This document shows positions 58,494 to 64,000 of a stretch of DNA of 64,000 nucleotides, in pieces. This DNA comes from Tachypleus tridentatus (lineage: Eukaryota; Arthropoda; Merostomata; Xiphosura; Limulidae), in assembly GCF_004210375.1 (NCBI RefSeq), contig NC_134835.1:67114447-67178446 (forward strand). Direction: 5' to 3'. A program made the position numbers and the translations under genes. Position 1 is the stretch's first letter. Each line of letters begins with the position of its first letter. The notes beneath the pieces were generated by a model. That model saw only the letters and a list, made by a program, of their open reading frames with translations. It had not been told where the DNA came from and made no database searches.

Positions 58494-61400
58494 GTAAGTA
58501 AACACTTTTGTTTAGATATAGAGTAACACAGTTTTAAAAGTTTTGCATGTTATATGTAATTAATCAGGTATATATTTTTATACAACTTGTAACATTTTTA
58601 AATAATTGAATTGCTTGTTTTATTTTGTAGTATGTAGTCTTTTAAAGTTTCATCTGATACTTGAATGCTACATAGATTTTCAAAGAAGCCTTGTGACAGT
58701 ACAGTTAACTTTTTCTGGGAGTTTAAAGTACTTTGCATTTGTTGTTTAGTACTTTTTAATAGTGGTCTCTTTTTTGAAGTGTACTTTCAAATTACTTCAG
58801 ATAATAAGAAAGAACAATTATATTTAATTGATGGAACATAATTTAGCACTGATTTTCTGTTTACTTTATTGTTACAATCTCTAAATTTTATGCCTCCAAA
58901 ACAAAATCTTAAGTTGTCTGCATGGTGGATGTGGGAGTGGGACATCAGACATATTTGTTAGCTGTGCCCAGTCATGAAAAAGTTAAGTTGGAGCAATGTC
59001 AAAGTGTTCATATTAACATTGTACAAAGTATTTTGGAGGTTTTTTGCACTATAATACTTTAGTAATTTTGTATGTATTACTTGTCAGTTAAGAAACAAGT
59101 GTCACCAATGTGTGTGTGTGTGTGTATCATTTACTTGCATTTTTTTGTTGTTTGTGGGTCATTATTACAAGTATATGCACCTGGATGTGACCAGTGTGAT
59201 TAATATCTTGGTTGGATTGCTATGGCTGGGGCTTGGTGATGTGATGGGCATATTTTTACTTCCTCTTTGTCAAAAGTGAAATGAAATAAGTTATGTTTAT
59301 TACTTAGAACATTCACACAATTCTGTAAAATATAACTATAGGCATGGACATGTTTGCATTTTGTACCTTTGTATATGGTTGACATATCATCATACTAATA
59401 TTTTGCATCATATGGATTGGAGTATATATGTATGTGCAAATATTCACAGCCTCCTGAAATGTACCTAATTCTCCCAGCATAAAGGTTAAGCTGAAGGATT
59501 TATCCTGTATAGAATGTAATTTTTACAACAGGAAAAATGGAATGGTACCTACCCATTCATGTTGTACTTAGAAATTGTACCATTGGCTATTCAGTTTGTT
59601 TCAATACATTATGGTTGTACTTAGGATACTAATTTCACTGGTAACTTTAAACAAATTAGAACCTACTACATATAAAACCTAGTCTAATAATGTTTGGTTT
59701 GGTGTAAAACTGTCATTTTCATTCAACTTTCATATAATTAGAGTTCGTATATATATGCAGAATATTTTTATCAGATTGACACACAGGCAGTAATGTGTAT
59801 CTAAAAAAAAAAACTGTAGTGAGATGTAACCTGTGATGTACAGGTGTGATCAGGGGTGTAGATCCTGAGGGGGATGGGGGATATGGTGTATACAATCATC
59901 CCCCCTACAGTTTGGTCTGTTGAATTGTTTTATTGCATCACACACCTACAAATTGTGTGTTTGTTCTTGTGATTCTCGTGTTCTTACCAATCGAATTACA
60001 TAATTAGGCCTAGATGTAGGCTTTTTCAGTAGCCAAAATGTACATCTTTAATATAGGCATGCTTTTGAACTTTTCGATCCAAGCAATAGTTCGTAAGTAT
60101 CAGTAAGTTGGCCTAAGTATACATGTAAGTATCTTGGCAATAAGATTACTTTGTAACTGCATGTTTACATCTTTCAGGTTCACGTAATCAGAGATTACCA
60201 ATTTGCAAATTGAACATTTCACAAAAGTGGTTGCAAAAATCATCCCCCCCCCTCCCATCGGATGTAAAAAATCTATGCTCCTGGGTGTGATTGTGTCTGG
60301 TGTATATAGGAAACAGTGTCTGGAATGGTGGATTTATTTATATCCTATACAATACATCATATTACATATTGTCATCACAAAAGATCTTACTAAAAAAAAT
60401 ATTAAATATGATGATTCTAAAACCAAAATTACATGGTGTGATATTTACAGAAGAGAGGTCAATGTTGTAATAAACATTATAAAAAGTTAAAGTTTTTATT
60501 AGGGATTATTATAAGTGAAGACAGATGTATCAAATTCATTAAATGCAGTTTAGTTGAGCATTTTCCATAGTGAAGTTGAACTAGTTTTATTTTCTTTGAT
60601 TTAGATATTTTTTAGGTATTCTAACAGCTATATCTAACAATAAGTTGACTTTTTATGTATAACATATTTTAATAATATGAATTGAATATACATTATTTTC
60701 AGTGTATTTGAGAAGTTGGCTTTCTATTGTGAAGCCTTCACCAATCTCATTCCATTGTCTTTCGTGCTGGGTTTCTATGTGTCCATTGTTGTTTCTCGTT
60801 GGTGGCAACAATTCATGTCTCTTCCATGGCCAGATAAGTAAGTATGGTAGATAACTTCTGTAAAGGGGTATTGCACAGTGTAAAGTAAACATTTTTCTGT
60901 ATATATTTGTTGTACATAGTTGCTTGCATTAGATGTTTTCATGTTTTTTTATAAAAAGTAGTTCTCTTAAAAGAGAAGTGAATTCAAAATCTTGTTTGGT
61001 GTAGCTCTTGTTAGTAGTGTATTTGTAGGTTTGTAAGGAACCAAGTAATGATAATTTAGTTATTAAAGCATGTCTTGCTTTCAAGTTATGCACCTAGATT
61101 ATTAGTACACAACATTCAGAAGCTTAAGATTTTATATTTTACAGGCCTTGTATGCTTATATCAGCATATGTTCATGGTAGAGATGAAAGAGGCCGCATGA
61201 TTCGTCGAACGCTTGCTCGTTATTTAAGTCTGCTTTCTGTGTTGACGTTTCAAGGTGTAAGTACTGCTGTGAAAAAACGCTTCCCTACTCTGGACCACTT
61301 AGAGGAGGCAGGTATGGAGTGAAGTGATTTATTCAAGGTTATTTGATATCTGACTTGTAAATTTCTGCAATGCCACTTGTTTTCATCATTTTTTGTTGAT

Positions 61401-62856
61401 TAATATTACTTGGCTATGAGCCAAGTAGATTAAAGATGTCTCTATTGCTTAATACTATATATTAGTTTATGTTTTAGGCTGTTCTCTTCTTTAAATTATC
61501 ATTTGTTCAATTTAAGATGTTTAACTTTTTCCCAATAATAGAAATAGATTAATACATAACAAGCAGATTACTGAGAAGGTAAATAAACCATCTTTCTGTA
61601 AATGCTTGTTCTTGATTGAATGTGTACAAATGAGTAAATAGTTTGAGCTAATAGTAAAATAAGCACTTTCTGTTTTCTTTAGTGATGTAAGTTTGTAATT
61701 CACCAGTTAATATTCTAAAGAGAATGTACCTCACATTTTTGAAAATATTTTTGCGGTATTGTTCTACCAGCACTATTTTGTTAAATGATGTTGAATTGAA
61801 TCTTACTCTTAATAAAATTTTATAAAAGTAAACATCAATAAGTGAAGAGTTTGAGTTAAGACCTACTGTTCGAAAGTAGTATTTTGTATTGTTAAGTGAT
61901 TAGTATGTTCAATCACCTTTTGATAGGCTTAATGACCAAAGAGGAGCGTACAGTGTATGAAGAAATTCCAGTTGTCCATGGAAAATGGTGGATCCCGGCT
62001 CAGTGGTTCACAGCTCTGACCATGCGTGCTAGAAAGGAAGGTCGAATAAAAGATGATATCCTTCTGAGTAACCTATTGAATGTAAGTTTTCAGTGTTGTG
62101 TACCATTTACAAACATTTTAAAACTTGCAATGTACTTTTCAGATCCATACATTTTACATACATGATTAATGTTTTTATCATTATGATTTTAACAAAGTAG
62201 TTAGAAAATCCCCGTTCACATTAATGGTCTAAAAAAACAAATGCTCTGATCTCATTGACCATCAACTTCAAGTTCCCCATTTTAGAATTACTGGGATGGA
62301 TATGGTATAGTATTTAGCATGTAACTGAGGGTTTGTGGTTTGCTTCACACTTTTATTCTGCAGGTACACTGTAAGAATGAAAGTCAAATCCCACTATGTT
62401 ATTAAATAAGAGTATTTCAAGAACTGTCAGTGGGTGTTATTGAATATTTGCCCTTCTACCTAATCTGTCAATTCAAAATTAGAGATCACTTTGTGCAGAT
62501 AGTTTTGAAGAATTAACCTTTCCATGAAAAGCTTAAAATAAATGAATTAAAATATTTTACTAGCCTACAAATCTAGTAACAGTTTTACTATGGAGCTTAA
62601 AGAACTATTTAAGAAAAGTCAGATTTCTACAAAGAAATTGCAAATTTAAAACATTATATAGGCATTTTATAGTAAATAAACAACCTTAAACACCAGTTTA
62701 TGGATAATGAAGTATTAATGAAACCTTATATTTATTTTTAGGTTTATTTTGTAATTTACAAATATAATACATTTTCAGGAAATGCATACATTTCGTGGGA
62801 ATTGTGGAATGCTGTTCAGTTATGACTGGATTAGTATTCCTCTTGTGTACACACAG
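58315..62856 (+). CDS. bestrophin, 5' part (five exons, runs out of window)
   Basis: Bestrophins are pentameric calcium-activated anion channels of plasma or intracellular membranes. Joined exons give 238 codons beginning [20 protein letters not shown] at a single plausible ATG, and residue numbering matches vertebrate bestrophin-1 throughout. Visible family features: [17 protein letters not shown] (19-35); first membrane helix about 32-55; [19 protein letters not shown] (76-94), in which the pore-neck residues Ile76, Phe80 and Phe84 are conserved; LPWPD (100-104); [14 protein letters not shown] (115-128); [14 protein letters not shown] (148-161); KWWIPAQWF (180-188); [20 protein letters not shown] (217-236). 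All five donors are GT and all four acceptors AG. The calcium-clasp acidic cluster near residue 300 would lie in later exons, beyond 64 kb. Unusual: residue 141 is Gln and 142 Gly where the family normally has Arg-Ser. I cannot tell which paralogue it is. Confidence 0.95.
58494..60702 (+). other. bestrophin intron 1
   Basis: 2.2 kb, GT-AG, with a (GT)n tract at about 59,110-59,126 and a hAT-type MITE at 59,851-60,283. The 95-codon plus frame at 60,203-60,490 overlaps the MITE end and is not a gene. Confidence 0.85.
59851..60283. mobile_element. 433-bp non-autonomous hAT-type element
   Basis: Flanked by an exact 8-bp duplication 'ggtgtgat' (59,843-59,850 and 60,284-60,291). It starts 'caggggtgtagatcct' and ends, inverted, with 'caggagcatagatttt' (11 of 16 matching). 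CAGGG-type termini and 8-bp target duplications are the hallmark of the hAT superfamily. Subterminal G-runs on the left and C-runs on the right extend the imperfect inverted symmetry. No transposase remnant is present. Confidence 0.82.
60703..60837 (+). CDS. bestrophin coding exon 2
   Basis: 135 nt, residues 60-104 plus two bases of 105. Acceptor 'cattattttcag', donor 'cagataa' before 'gtaagt'. Encodes the pore-neck segment and LPWPD. Confidence 0.95.
61145..61311 (+). CDS. bestrophin coding exon 3
   Basis: 167 nt, residues 105-160 plus one base of 161. Acceptor 'atattttacag', donor 'gaggcag' before 'gtatgg'. It includes 'caaggtgtaagtac', which encodes QGVS (141-144) and itself resembles a splice donor. 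Using that cryptic site would break the frame of the conserved KKRFPT block. Confidence 0.95.
61312..61926 (+). other. bestrophin intron 3
   Basis: 615 bases, GT-AG. No repeat or RNA gene recognised inside. The short intron 2 (60,838-61,144) is likewise featureless. Confidence 0.85.
61927..62081 (+). CDS. bestrophin coding exon 4
   Basis: 155 nt, completing residue 161 and encoding up to residue 212 (LLN). Acceptor 'ttttgatag' is pyrimidine-rich but ends TAG. Donor 'ttgaat' before 'gtaagt'. Confidence 0.95.
62300..62510 (+). repeat. SINE A relic in bestrophin intron 4
   Basis: Highly decayed but in family order: 'gaaagtcaaatcccactat', 'taaataagagtatttcaag', 'aactgtcagtgggtg', 'ttgtgcagatagttt'. 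Much older than the SINEs left of 52 kb. Its orientation matches the gene. Confidence 0.55.
62779..62856 (+). CDS. bestrophin coding exon 5
   Basis: 78 nt, exactly 26 codons, [11 protein letters not shown] then [15 protein letters not shown] (residues 213-238). Acceptor 'acattttcag', donor 'acacag' before 'gtgagtg'. Both intron phases here are 0. Confidence 0.95.
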
Positions 62857-64000
62857 GTGAGTGTCAGCTTTCAAATATTTCAAATACTTATCAACATTTT
62901 CTGACATCAAATGTTTTGACTTTTATGTTTGTTTAAATTTTCTGCACTTACCTACAGAATAGATCTTTCAAATATGAGATGTCTTGAAAATTTAGGGAAA
63001 GTATTTTGAAAAACATATGAACCCAGGACTGAAAACAAGCTATATTCTAACTTCTGTGGATAAAATATAGTTAATTATCATTTGTAATAAGATGTGTTTC
63101 TTTCTCTGAATGAAATAAGCTTTAGTGTGATAAGACATGTAAAATTAATGTAATAAAATTCGTGTATGTCATTTGAAAAAATATGAGGTGAGTCTAAGTA
63201 GTTGATTTTTACTATAATTTACCCTTTTAGCAATAGTTCTAAGATTTTAACAGTTTTCAAAGTGTGCGAGTAGGGTCTTTTAGTGATTATATAGGAAGGT
63301 TAACATCTGATTATGAGAAGGCTGGGCTATTATTGTACTTTTTTCTTCAGCTTTTTTTTTAATTTTAAGTTATTTCTCATCTTGAACATGTGCTAGATGA
63401 AAACAAGATCAAATAAAATGATCACATTAATTCTGAGCTTATTAATAAAACAGTTTGGAAGCTTAAAGAATAATAGTTCCAAATACTTCTAGGTTTGGAA
63501 GAAAAGGAAGGCTTGGATGAGTGAGCCACATGATAGTATTTTTTTGTTTGTGTAAGACTTTTCATTTTTTGTGCTTTACCTGACATAAATGAAGGAATCT
63601 ATATAAATATAATAGTACTGTCTGTTGTATGTCAATATAACTACTTTTACAAACTGTGGATGTATCTTTTCCAAAATTGGTACAAATGTTCATTAGCTCA
63701 ATTTGATGCATACAAATTTTGAACTTTACCTTTGGTAGTTTTTATGGCTGTTTTTGCATTTTTTTACCACTTCATTCCTTGTTGATGGATCTTCCAGATT
63801 TGGCAAGAAGGTTTGTTGGGTCTACGCAGAGATACATGCAAACTTGTGGTTTTACATTCAGTTTTTATTCCCTCCAAAATTTTCTGAGCTCTTCTGTTTG
63901 ACAAATTGATGGAAATCCATGTAAATATAACAAGCTACATTTGTTTCTGTCTGTCAGGTTGGTTTAAAGCTAGAATGAACAAAAACGTACAATTAAAAAT
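62857..64000 (+). other. bestrophin intron 5, continuing past the window
   Basis: I searched for the next membrane-helix exon (a VVTVAVYxFF-like block) and found none before the window ends. A 60-codon frame at 63,719-63,901 does not match the family. Confidence 0.75.

Noticed and set aside
60203..60490. 95-codon plus-strand frame
   Set aside because: It begins inside the hAT-type MITE and continues into bestrophin intron 1; no match to the channel.
63719..63901. Possible next bestrophin exon
   Set aside because: The translation has no similarity to the expected membrane helix after residue 238, and splice sites are lacking.

Overview
This is AT-rich invertebrate nuclear DNA, roughly one third G+C by eye. 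It holds one recognisable cellular gene and a dense layer of repeats. There are no operons, ribosome binding sites or CRISPR arrays, and nearly all short open frames are chance or transposon relics. The tRNA-headed SINE families look like repeats I associate with chelicerates, particularly horseshoe crabs (Limulus/Tachypleus). That assignment rests on memory and was not checked.

1-52 kb is intergenic and repeat-rich. Three tRNA-derived SINE families, called A (about 280 bp), B (about 120 bp) and C (about 120 bp) here, occur about 40 times, many with exact target-site duplications. They share a 3' module (cagatagccc, a short spacer, then gtagctttg), which suggests one retrotransposition machinery serves several heads. 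The densest cluster lies at 28.6-34.5 kb. Five inactive IS630/Tc1/mariner elements are present: a Tc1-like element with long inverted repeats (14.94-16.63 kb), a second nearly intact Tc1-like DD34E element on the minus strand (19.07-20.54 kb), a mariner (31.05-32.31 kb, minus), and two related DD38E Tc1-like relics (42.4-43.3 kb minus; 48.4-49.9 kb plus). The 42-43 kb relic carries an inserted 88-bp near-perfect palindrome flanked by a 4-bp repeat. A 235-bp fold-back insertion with a 13-bp target duplication lies at 39.8 kb. Minisatellites occur at 8.56-9.35 kb (42-bp unit), about 14.2-14.6 kb (decayed 65-70-bp unit) and 34.80-35.06 kb (43-44-bp unit). Recent tandem duplications occur at 21.0 kb (145 bp) and 51.15 kb (129 bp).

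52.6-64 kb changes character. SINEs nearly vanish, CpG becomes scarce, and the 5' part of a bestrophin gene lies on the plus strand: five coding exons between 58,315 and 62,856, 238 codons, running out of the window. A CpG-richer patch at 52.68-52.83 kb followed by a good splice donor could be its promoter and a noncoding first exon. A 433-bp hAT-type MITE sits in bestrophin intron 1 and an old SINE relic in intron 4.
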